Below, in pieces: positions 53,337-60,565 of a stretch of DNA of 64,000 bases. The DNA is from Fimbriimonas sp. (GTDB lineage Bacteria; Armatimonadota; Fimbriimonadia; Fimbriimonadales; Fimbriimonadaceae), in contig JARLGV010000023.1 of the NCBI GenBank assembly GCA_031292555.1, positions 1-64,000 of the forward strand, in the 5' to 3' direction. The translations under genes were made by a program, and so were the position numbers. Below the pieces are notes generated by a model, which saw only the letters and a list, made by a program, of their open reading frames with translations, was not told the DNA's origin and made no database searches. Positions within the stretch are counted from its first letter, which is position 1. Each line of letters opens with the position of its first letter.

Positions 53337-54620
53337 ATGCAGTATCTCCTGACTCTCGCTTGCCTGATTTTTGCTGCAGCAGTTCGCGCACCTCAGACGG
53401 GGCACCGAGCCCGACAGATCTTTGTCGCAGCGGATGGTGACGATTCTGGCGCCGGAACGATGGAGCGTCCGTTTCGGACCGTTCAACGTGGCGCCGATGC
53501 GGCGGGACCCGGCGACACCGTCACGATTCGGGGCGGCCACTATCCCGAACAAGTCAAGCTGACGCGTTCCGGAAACTACTTTGGACGAGCCATCACCATT
53601 CAGTCTGATGCGGGCGCGCAAGTCATTCTCGCCGGCGTCGACACCGACGGACAGGATCATCTCGTCCTAAAAGGGTTGACGGTGAAGAACGCGTCGTTTC
53701 TGGGAATCGCCGTGAGGGGCTCCTATCGCGTGAAGGTTGAAGAGTGCCGGGTCGAGGGTTGTCCGGGGTCCGGAATCTACGTTGACAAGTCGAACGACGT
53801 GACGATCTCCAAGTGCGATGTTGCCGACGCTTGCCACTCAGGCGGCGAGGAATCGGTAAGCATCAAGCGGTCGGCAAACGTCGTCTTCGAAGACAGCATC
53901 GTCCACGACACCGGCCACGAGGGGATCGACGTAAAAGAAGGGAGCCGGAATGTCGTCGTGCGGCGCAATCGGGTTTGCCACGTGGAACGACAGGGGCTTT
54001 ATGCGGATGCCTGGGACGCCGATACGGGCGAGATTCGATTCGAGAACAACGTCATTTTTGACTGCCTGGTCGGCTTGGTGGCCTGCACCGAGAGTGGCGG
54101 GCTACTGCACGATGTCGCTTTCGTCGGCAACGTCGTCTACGATTGCCGTGGACCGGGCATGATGGTGGCGAAATGGGGTTCTGCTCGCATGTCTCACCGA
54201 ATCCGAAACGTCTCTTACCTGAATAACACCGTTGTCAACTGCGGTGGGCCGGGAAAGAACGGAATATGGGGTGGAGGCATGCTGATGGAGAACGATCAAG
54301 CAGAAAACGTGATAATCGTAAACAACGTATTCAGCGGGAATCCGTTCGCTCAACTGCGCGTTACTCTCGGTTTGGCTCCGAAGCGGATCATCGCTCATCA
54401 CAACCTGATCGATGGTCCGGGCGAGAATCTGACCCATGCAAATGTGGTGGCAGCTGCCAAGTTCGTCGATGCAACTGCCAAGGATTTCCGCCTCGCTCCC
54501 GGTTCACCCGGACTTGACGCCGGGGCATTGCTCGCTGAGGTAGTCGGCACCGACGTCGCAGGAAAGCAACGGGTTCATCGTGCCAAGGTCGATATCGGCG
54601 CGTTCAGATCTGGGCAATAG
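53337..54620 (+). CDS. secreted right-handed beta-helix protein (pectate lyase-like fold)
   Basis: 427 aa from the ATG at 53337. MQYLLTLACLIFAAAVRA is a signal sequence. FVAADGDDSGAGTMERPFRTVQRGADAAGPGDTVTIRGGHY is the DUF1565-like opening of this group. Beta-helix coils follow: LKGLTVKNASFLGIAVRGSYRVKVEECRVEGCPGSGIYVDKS, NVVFEDSIVHDTGHEGIDVKEGSRNVVVRRNRV, ending FRLAPGSPGLDAG. Such proteins are polysaccharide lyases, epimerases or glycosidases; catalytic residues cannot be assigned. It is directly under a LacI operator and tail-to-tail with the permease gene, with no gap. Confidence 0.83.
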   Translation: MQYLLTLACLIFAAAVRAPQTGHRARQIFVAADGDDSGAGTMERPFRTVQRGADAAGPGDTVTIRGGHYPEQVKLTRSGNYFGRAITIQSDAGAQVILAGVDTDGQDHLVLKGLTVKNASFLGIAVRGSYRVKVEECRVEGCPGSGIYVDKSNDVTISKCDVADACHSGGEESVSIKRSANVVFEDSIVHDTGHEGIDVKEGSRNVVVRRNRVCHVERQGLYADAWDADTGEIRFENNVIFDCLVGLVACTESGGLLHDVAFVGNVVYDCRGPGMMVAKWGSARMSHRIRNVSYLNNTVVNCGGPGKNGIWGGGMLMENDQAENVIIVNNVFSGNPFAQLRVTLGLAPKRIIAHHNLIDGPGENLTHANVVAAAKFVDATAKDFRLAPGSPGLDAGALLAEVVGTDVAGKQRVHRAKVDIGAFRSGQ

Positions 54621-55505
54621 CTACTTGCCGCCGGTCAGCGTGATGCCGCGCGCAAAGTACTTCTGCCCGACTGCGAAGATCGCGAAGATGGGGATCAGAA
54701 CCACCATCGATCCTGCCATGAGAAGCCCGAAGTCAGTCTTGTGGGCTTGCTGGAGAGATCTCAACCCGACCTCGAGCGTCATGAGATCCGGATCGTTCAG
54801 CATCAAAAGCGGTCCGATGAGGTCTTTGAATCCTCCGACGAAGCCGAGTACACCGAGTGTCGCAAGCACGGGAGCGCAATTCGGCAGGATCAACCGCCAG
54901 AAGATCGTCGAGTTGGTCGCCCCGTCGATTTTGGCTGCCTCGTCCATCTCCCGAGGAATTGCGAGCATGAACTGGCGGATCAGGAAAATCGAGAAGGCCC
55001 CGCCTCCGAAGAAGGCCGGAATGAGGAACGGCTTGTAGGTGTTGATCCAACCCAGCTTGGCGTACAGCACGTAGCCCGGAATCATCGTCACCACACCGGG
55101 GAGCATCATCGTGCTAAGCAGAATGACGAAGAAGCGATCGCGACCCCGGAACTGCAATCGGGCGAACGGGAAGGCAACCATTGCAGCCGTCACTACGCTG
55201 GCAAGCGTTGGTACGGCCGCCAAGAACAGAGTGTTGAAGAACTTTCGGATGAAGTTCAGGTCTGGATCGGTCAGAACGACCCTGTAGTTGTCCCATGTGG
55301 GCTGATGCGGCCAAGCCCACATCGAGCTGTTTCCGATCTCCGCATTTGTCTTCAACGAGATCGCCAGCATGATATATAGGGGTAGGAGGAAGAGCAAGGC
55401 GCCACAAATGAGGACGACTATTAAGGCTCCCTTTCCGAACCGTTCGGTGGCGCGGCCCTTTCGTGCGCTCTGCGCGTACCGTGTTGATTGGTCCGGGACG
55501 CTCAT
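54621..55505 (-). CDS. carbohydrate ABC transporter permease (MalG type)
   Basis: 294 aa from the ATG at 55505, overlapping the stop of the SBP-permease gene (ATGA). It has six membrane helices and the EAA motif (EMDEAAKIDGATNSTIFWRLILPNCAPVL). GALIVVLICGALLFLLPLYIMLAISLK is TM1. It is the normal size for the family. It forms the translocation pore with the fused upstream permease domain. It is the last gene of the LacI-controlled operon. Confidence 0.9.
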   Translation of the reverse strand: MSVPDQSTRYAQSARKGRATERFGKGALIVVLICGALLFLLPLYIMLAISLKTNAEIGNSSMWAWPHQPTWDNYRVVLTDPDLNFIRKFFNTLFLAAVPTLASVVTAAMVAFPFARLQFRGRDRFFVILLSTMMLPGVVTMIPGYVLYAKLGWINTYKPFLIPAFFGGGAFSIFLIRQFMLAIPREMDEAAKIDGATNSTIFWRLILPNCAPVLATLGVLGFVGGFKDLIGPLLMLNDPDLMTLEVGLRSLQQAHKTDFGLLMAGSMVVLIPIFAIFAVGQKYFARGITLTGGK

Positions 55506-57877
55506 TTGAGATCCCCTTCGTAATAGACCCATCGTCTGGCCAAAGCCAATTGGACCACCGTGAATAGCATGATCACGACGAACAGAATCCAAGCAATGGC
55601 GGAGGCGTAACCCATCTTCAGTTGGCCGAACGCCTGGTCGTAAAGCCATACCACCGCGAACAGTGTCGCGCGGTCTGGCCCACCTGACGTTATCACGAAC
55701 GCTTGTCCGAAGACCTGCAGCGCACCGATCACCCCCGTGATGAGGGAGAAGAAGATATAGGGCGTGAGAAGGGGCAGAGTGACCTTCCAGAACCGCCGGC
55801 CCGGTCCGGCCCCATCGATGGTGGCCGCCTCATAGTAACTTTGTGAGATCCCCTGAAGCCCGCCAAGGAAGATGATCGTTCCTCCGCCGGCCCCCCACAG
55901 ACCCATGATGATGAACGCCGGTATCACGGTCTTGGTGTTTCCGAACCAGTTGATGTTCTGTCCAGGCGTGCCTACCAAGGCACTCAGGATCGGACCAAGA
56001 TGAAGAAAGCCCGACTTGCCGTCTGCGCCGTAAAGAAGGGCGTTTATCAGTCCCTGGTCCTTGTCGAAGAGCCGCATCCAAATAAGCGACATTGCTACCG
56101 CACTGGCGAGCGACGGTAAGTAATACAGGGCTCGAAAAAGAGGGATGCCCTTCACCTTCTGGTTCAGCAGGAGCGCAAGGACGAGCGCCGAGACGATTCC
56201 GGCGGGAATGCTGAGGCCGGCGAACAGCAGCGTCTGACGCAAAGATACGAAGAGGGTGTCGTCGACATGGGGATTGACCAAGTCCGCGTAGTTGGCGAGG
56301 CCACGCCACTTGGGAGTCTGGATGATGTCCGAGTCGCTGAAGCTCAGCAGCAGGGAGTAGATCATCGGACCGAGGGTCAGGGCGATGCCGCAGAACCACG
56401 GGATGAGAAACAGATAGGCGCTTCGGTTCTCAGACCGCTCGGATTGGCTCAGTTTGCGGCCGAACTCCGGGCGATAGACCCAGAAGAGCAATCCCACAAC
56501 GATCGCGATGCCCACCCCGAGTCCGGCTGCAAACGGAAACGAAGGACCGCCCTCCCTGCGAATGGCAAGAGACAGGCGCGCCGGTTCGTCCTCCTGGAGC
56601 TTGGTTAGCATCTCCTTGGCCGTCTTCTCGCCCGCCAGAACGCCGTAATAGGCTCCATTGAGATCGTTTTGGACTCCGGCTGAGAACCATTGGGGAAGAT
56701 GCCGATTGTAAACGCGCATCGCCAGTCCAGCGGTGATCGCCAAATGTTGAGGTGGTGGATGGGTACCGGAGGGAGGCAGCCATACTCCGGGCGCCAAGGC
56801 GAGGGCCCGAATCGAAGGCTGAGTTTCGCCGGATTGAGCAATCTCGGTGAGGCCCGGTCGTCCACAGTACCACTTGATCCACTCCCAAGCCTCCTTGGGA
56901 TGTTGCGACGTGTTGAAAATGCCGATTCCGCCGCCCTCGCCGGGAAGATAGGTCGCCTCGCCGCGAGCGTACTTGGGGAAAGGCGCGATGTCCCAGTCTT
57001 CCGACATCTTCGTCCGCATGTCCCGAATCTCCCAGGCCCCGGATTGCAGCATCGCGATGCGACCCTTTCGGAATTCGTCCTGCATCGTGGACCCGGACCC
57101 CAGTGTCACGTCATTGTTGCTCGGCATCCAGTGGAATTTGTTCAAGCAATCCGCCGCAAACTGGAACACTTCGACGACTTTGGGGTCGGTCAAAAACAGC
57201 TTGGTCGGTTTTGCGTCGCTGTCCCACATCCGCACGTTGCTGGAAGTCAGAACGGTTTCCATCCAAAGCTGGGGCCATGCAGCAGCCAGGCCAAATTGAT
57301 ACGGGACGGCCGAACCCGGCTTCCGCTTCGTCAGTTGCTGCATCGTCCAGACGAAGTCCTTGTCGCGCAGTTCGGGCCGAACTTTCGTGTCCCAGGTCCA
57401 GGTCCCGTCGGGATAGGGGATTCCGGCTTCCCGAAACAGCCTCTTGTTGTAGTAGATGATCGCGGTGCAAGCAACATCGCGAGGCAACGCGTAGAGCTTT
57501 CCGTCGAGGGTTAGGGCGTCGACGATCGTGGAATACCTGCCCTTTAGGTCGACTTCGTCCCCGCCGAAATCGGGAAACTCGTTAAGTGGCTTGAGTGCAC
57601 CCCGGCTGGAGAAGGTAACGATGCGATTGGCGCTGAAGCCGGCACAGTCTGGCGCCACGTTTGCCGCGTACTCGGCGAGAAGCTTGTTTTCGTAGTTGTC
57701 TACGATCGGTTCTAGCTTGATCCGGATGCTCGGATGGCTGAACTCAAACTCCGCGATCTGGCGGTTCAGCAGCTTGAGGTTATCGCCGCCCGTTGCGGCG
57801 GCAAACCGGATCGTTACGGGATCCGCGCGGCAGACGGCGACGAGCAGACCGAGCAGAAGGGCGGAGAGAAGTCTCAT
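55502..57877 (-). CDS. ABC transporter solute-binding protein fused to MalF-type permease
   Basis: 791 aa. MRLLSALLLGLLVAVCRA is a signal sequence. Residues about 20-430 are a family-1 sugar-binding protein (VTIRFAAATGGDNLKLLNRQIAEFEFSHPSI, GKLYALPRDVACTAIIYYNKRLFREAGIPYPDGTWTWD, HPKEAWEWIKWY). A membrane helix (FAAGLGVGIAIVVGLLFWV) then leads into a full MalF-type permease from about 485 (AYLFLIPWFCGIALTLGP; EAA motif YEAATIDGAGPGRRFWKVTLPLL). This is the same design as the gene at 17851-20280, but the two are clearly diverged. It lies in the operon pilin / lipoprotein / this / permease. No ATPase subunit is near. Confidence 0.9.
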   Translation of the reverse strand: MRLLSALLLGLLVAVCRADPVTIRFAAATGGDNLKLLNRQIAEFEFSHPSIRIKLEPIVDNYENKLLAEYAANVAPDCAGFSANRIVTFSSRGALKPLNEFPDFGGDEVDLKGRYSTIVDALTLDGKLYALPRDVACTAIIYYNKRLFREAGIPYPDGTWTWDTKVRPELRDKDFVWTMQQLTKRKPGSAVPYQFGLAAAWPQLWMETVLTSSNVRMWDSDAKPTKLFLTDPKVVEVFQFAADCLNKFHWMPSNNDVTLGSGSTMQDEFRKGRIAMLQSGAWEIRDMRTKMSEDWDIAPFPKYARGEATYLPGEGGGIGIFNTSQHPKEAWEWIKWYCGRPGLTEIAQSGETQPSIRALALAPGVWLPPSGTHPPPQHLAITAGLAMRVYNRHLPQWFSAGVQNDLNGAYYGVLAGEKTAKEMLTKLQEDEPARLSLAIRREGGPSFPFAAGLGVGIAIVVGLLFWVYRPEFGRKLSQSERSENRSAYLFLIPWFCGIALTLGPMIYSLLLSFSDSDIIQTPKWRGLANYADLVNPHVDDTLFVSLRQTLLFAGLSIPAGIVSALVLALLLNQKVKGIPLFRALYYLPSLASAVAMSLIWMRLFDKDQGLINALLYGADGKSGFLHLGPILSALVGTPGQNINWFGNTKTVIPAFIIMGLWGAGGGTIIFLGGLQGISQSYYEAATIDGAGPGRRFWKVTLPLLTPYIFFSLITGVIGALQVFGQAFVITSGGPDRATLFAVVWLYDQAFGQLKMGYASAIAWILFVVIMLFTVVQLALARRWVYYEGDLK

Positions 57878-57935
57878 AGATAGGCGGCCACCGAGACTCG
57901 CACACCTATTCTAGAGGCACTATTCATGAGGATGT

Positions 57936-58169
57936 CTATTTGCCTGTGGGTGGAGGCGTGGCTCCGTTGACCGGCTTGCCCTTCTTGGATGCGTCGATCA
58001 TTCCCTGAACCCACGTTCGCATGCCTGGACTCAACGTGTTAATGTCCGGTTTCTTGCTGAACGAGGCTTTGAGTTCGGCGTCTTTAGCCGGATCCGCCTT
58101 TGATTCGCCGCATCCGCAAGCCAAAAGCGCGACTGCCGTCACCAAGAGAACTGTCCCAATTGCTTTCAT
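57936..58169 (-). CDS. small lipoprotein, unknown function
   Basis: 77 aa from the ATG at 58169. MKAIGTVLLVTAVALLACGC is a lipoprotein signal (lipobox LACG). The mature part is short and charged (LKASFSKKPDINTLSPGMRTWVQGMIDASKKG) with a Pro/Thr-rich end. It lies between the pilin-like gene and the SBP-permease gene, the same place the small membrane protein takes in the GH127 operon. It could tether the secreted pilin-like protein, but nothing in the sequence proves that. Confidence 0.7.
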   Translation of the reverse strand: MKAIGTVLLVTAVALLACGCGESKADPAKDAELKASFSKKPDINTLSPGMRTWVQGMIDASKKGKPVNGATPPPTGK

Positions 58170-58181
58170 CGACACTCCTTG

Positions 58182-58215
58182 CTGGGGCAAGCGGTGGGTT
58201 ACCGCCTGCCCCCAG
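58182..58215 (-). promoter_or_regulatory. strong intercistronic hairpin between pilin and lipoprotein genes
   Basis: CTGGGGCAAGCGGT (58182-58195) pairs with ACCGCCTGCCCCCAG (58201-58215) across a five-base loop, with one mismatch and one bulge. It lies just after the pilin stop and has no T-run. It should protect the upstream pilin message or dampen read-through, giving much more pilin than transporter, as in malE-malF spacers. Confidence 0.7.
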
Positions 58216-58221
58216 TTCGTC

Positions 58222-59094
58222 TTAGCGCGTGGAATCCCACATGTTGTTCTTGGGCTGATTGAAGCCGTCAGGGTTCGTTGTAGACGGCTTCATCGACTTG
58301 GCGTGGCCATCCGCGAACGTGAAGTTCGCCTGGCCGTTCGATGTCACCGACACCGCGCCGTTAGGACCGTGTCCGTAGTCTGTCGTCGCCAACAATGGGT
58401 CGGTGGCTGGTTTGAGCGAATTTCCATCAGGAATGCTCGCGTCGAGGTAAGCGGTGGTGCCGGTTTGGGCGCTGTTGTCCCACATCAGGTAACCCCACTC
58501 AAACGTCCACGAAGACACTTCCGGCATAGCCACTTGGGCGTCTACGTTGTATTTGGGGGCCAACATGATCGTGTTCGCCGGAAGCGTTACCGAGGTGGCA
58601 TTGATCGTGCCGTTCGTCCACCAAGGCGTCCAGCCCGGGTTTACAAGCGCTACGATGCCGCGCGGAGTGTTACCCACGAGGCCACCGGCGGCATCCCAGC
58701 CGCCGCCTGACAAGCAATTCGGCACGTAGGAGATCGCCGGTCCGAAGAACGAGTCGGAGCCGGAAGCGTTGATCGTAGCGGCCAACGGATCGAACGGCGA
58801 GTAGAACAACTGCGCCGACTTGATGTACGGCTGGATGTTGCTTGCCCAACTTGTCGCGGGCCACTCAGAGATGTTGCTGAAATCGTAGATGTTGCCCGTC
58901 GGATAGACGTCGTCATGATCGTTGCAATACATTGCAAAGGCCAGTCCGATCTGTTTGACGTTTGAAAGATCCGCGGTGCGTTTGGCTGCAGCCTTCGCTT
59001 GAGCGAAGACGGGGAACAGAATTGAGGCTAAGATCGCGATGATTGCGATAACGACGAGGAGTTCGATAAGCGTAAAGGCAGAATTGCGTTTCAT
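58222..59094 (-). CDS. prepilin-type secreted protein with DGH motif (DUF1559-like)
   Basis: 290 aa. MKRNSAFTLIELLVVIAIIAILASILFPVFAQAKAAAKR is a type IV prepilin leader plus hydrophobic helix. The following block (LSNVKQIGLAFAMYCNDHDDVYPTGN) is nearly the same as in the paralogue at 28032-28901, and the C-terminus has FTFADGHAKSMKPS, the DGH motif. The middle is Gly/Asn-rich and variable. It is first in the LacI-controlled ABC operon, directly behind two operators, so it is probably induced with the transporter. A role as surface fibre or minor pilin that captures or presents polysaccharide is an inference. Confidence 0.9.
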   Translation of the reverse strand: MKRNSAFTLIELLVVIAIIAILASILFPVFAQAKAAAKRTADLSNVKQIGLAFAMYCNDHDDVYPTGNIYDFSNISEWPATSWASNIQPYIKSAQLFYSPFDPLAATINASGSDSFFGPAISYVPNCLSGGGWDAAGGLVGNTPRGIVALVNPGWTPWWTNGTINATSVTLPANTIMLAPKYNVDAQVAMPEVSSWTFEWGYLMWDNSAQTGTTAYLDASIPDGNSLKPATDPLLATTDYGHGPNGAVSVTSNGQANFTFADGHAKSMKPSTTNPDGFNQPKNNMWDSTR

Positions 59095-59133
59095 ATCAGG
59101 TTAACCACCATTGGTTCTAGAACCCTTGCACCG

Positions 59134-59149
59134 ACAGTTTTGAAACTGT
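59134..59149. promoter_or_regulatory. inverted repeat in the leader of the pilin operon
   Basis: ACAGTTT-TG-AAACTGT lies between the operators and the pilin ATG, and GGTTCTAGAACC (59113-59124) lies closer to it. Both are perfect palindromes. They may be part of the promoter, a second operator or leader structure. Confidence 0.4.
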
Positions 59150-59183
59150 AAGTTGACGACGTTGTTCGTTCAGCCCAAGCCAT

Positions 59184-59195
59184 TGAACGCGTTCA
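59184..59195. promoter_or_regulatory. LacI operator, copy 2
   Basis: TGAACGCGTTCA, about 90 bases before the pilin start on the minus strand. Together with copy 3 it makes a pair spaced 21 bases centre to centre, two helical turns, suited to cooperative binding on one DNA face. Confidence 0.8.
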
Positions 59196-59204
59196 TCGCT
59201 TGGG

Positions 59205-59216
59205 TGAACGCGTTCA
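59205..59216. promoter_or_regulatory. LacI operator, copy 3
   Basis: TGAACGCGTTCA, identical to copy 2, between the lacI terminator and the pilin operon. Confidence 0.8.
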
Positions 59217-59252
59217 TCATACAACACCGAGCAGGGGCATGGAAGTGACTAG

Positions 59253-59275
59253 CAAAAAAAGTTATCGAAAACTTC
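59253..59275 (-). terminator. terminator of the lacI-type gene
   Basis: Reading leftward, AAGTT-TTCGAT-AACTT forms a short stem followed by a run of T (plus-strand A at 59254-59260), 13 bases after the regulator's stop. The stem is weak, but the T-run is clear. It separates the regulator from the pilin operon, which then has its own promoter. Confidence 0.5.
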
Positions 59276-59287
59276 TCGATCTGAACC

Positions 59288-60292
59288 CTAAGCCAAAAGT
59301 CTGGCGGTGGTGCCCTTTAAGATCAGCCTTGGTGGCAGCTTCACGCTTTCGCTTGGCATGGACGGATCGAGCACACGATCGATTGTCATCGATGCAGCGC
59401 GAAGGCCAATTTCGTGAAGGGGGTTTTCGATGGAAGTTAATTGGACGCCTTCATCGGCCGCATCCCAAAGATTGTCCACTCCGACGACCGAAATGTCACC
59501 CGGGACATGGATCCCCGCAGAATCGAACGCCTTAATCAGGCGAATTGCCATTCCGTCGTGCCATGCCATGATCCCGGTCGGTCGGTTGCGGCCCATGTCC
59601 CGAAGCTCAGTTACGAAGGCAGTCATGCTGAGTCGCTCATCCAGGAAGTAGCGTGGCGTGTCGCCGCCTGCGATGGAACAGAACCCGGCGTAACGCTCTT
59701 GACTGCTGACGTGGTCCTGATTGTGGGCGACGTACGCTAGCTTACGATGTCCAAGAGAGTGAAAGTGCTGGGCTACGATCCGGCCTGCTTCGAAGTTGTC
59801 GATGTCGATCGACGAGATGTGCTCAAGCCAGGCCGTCGTTCCGATCAAAACTACGGGCTCGCCCCGGCGCTGAAGAGAAGGAACGATGTCGTGGGACGGC
59901 TGTGGCGCCACGACGATCAGTCCGTCGCACCGCCCGTCGTATTTGCGGCGAACCGCGTTGCCCACATCGTCCCACATCGTTGCCACGAAAATCGTAATGC
60001 TCCACTGGTGGAAGGCCGCTCGCTCAAGGACACCGTCCAAGAGCAAGTGGAGGTACGAATTCCGGACGAGAGGATGCTCGAAAAGATCGGGGACGATCAT
60101 CCCGAGGTTCTTCACGATCTCGGGGCGCTGGTTCCGTTCGAAGGGAGGCGGCTTGTACCGTAGTTGGCGAATACTGGCGAGAATTCGCTCGCGGGACTCA
60201 GGATCGACGCGATCGTCACACCCATTCAGTACCTTCGAAACCGTCCCAATCGAGACTCCCGAGAGTTTGGCAACTTGGCGAATAGTAGACAT
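59288..60292 (-). CDS. LacI-family transcriptional regulator
   Basis: 334 aa. N-terminal HTH with hinge: TIRQVAKLSGVSIGTVSKVLNG...DRVDPESRERILASIRQLRYKP. The effector domain is of ribose-binding type: LGMIVPDLFEHPLVRNSYLHLLLDGVLE, DGLIVVAPQPS, GRIVAQHFHSLGHRKLAYVAHNQDHVSSQERYAGF, PTGIMAWHDGMAIRLIKAFDSAGIHVPGDISVVGVDN. LacI proteins bind palindromes with a central CG, and four copies of TGAACGCGTTCA surround this gene. It therefore probably represses the pilin/ABC operon, the beta-helix gene and GH9, and is released by an oligosaccharide. Confidence 0.92.
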   Translation of the reverse strand: MSTIRQVAKLSGVSIGTVSKVLNGCDDRVDPESRERILASIRQLRYKPPPFERNQRPEIVKNLGMIVPDLFEHPLVRNSYLHLLLDGVLERAAFHQWSITIFVATMWDDVGNAVRRKYDGRCDGLIVVAPQPSHDIVPSLQRRGEPVVLIGTTAWLEHISSIDIDNFEAGRIVAQHFHSLGHRKLAYVAHNQDHVSSQERYAGFCSIAGGDTPRYFLDERLSMTAFVTELRDMGRNRPTGIMAWHDGMAIRLIKAFDSAGIHVPGDISVVGVDNLWDAADEGVQLTSIENPLHEIGLRAASMTIDRVLDPSMPSESVKLPPRLILKGTTARLLA

Positions 60293-60468
60293 CTCATTCC
60301 TTCAGCGTCGCTAGCGCTTCGCGTACGAACACCTATGGGACGACCTTTGGTTGCGGTCCTTTCCGGTATCGCTCCAGCATTGTAACCACTGGCAATGCGT
60401 CAATATACACGAGCCCGATCTCCGTTCCACGCTCGATGCGTCCAGAGATCGAGCACTGTTCACCGCGA

Positions 60469-60480
60469 TGAACGCGTTCA
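60469..60480. promoter_or_regulatory. LacI operator, copy 4
   Basis: TGAACGCGTTCA, within the perfect 14-mer ATGAACGCGTTCAT, lies between the divergent lacI and GH9 genes, 86 bases before the GH9 start. A TATACT (60485-60490) directly follows it. It can control GH9 and perhaps the regulator itself. Confidence 0.8.
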
Positions 60481-60565
60481 TTACTATACTGCATGGGGCT
60501 TGTGCATCGATCTCTATCCGCGCATTGGCGCCTGTAAATCATTCATAGTCGGCATAGGCAAAACC

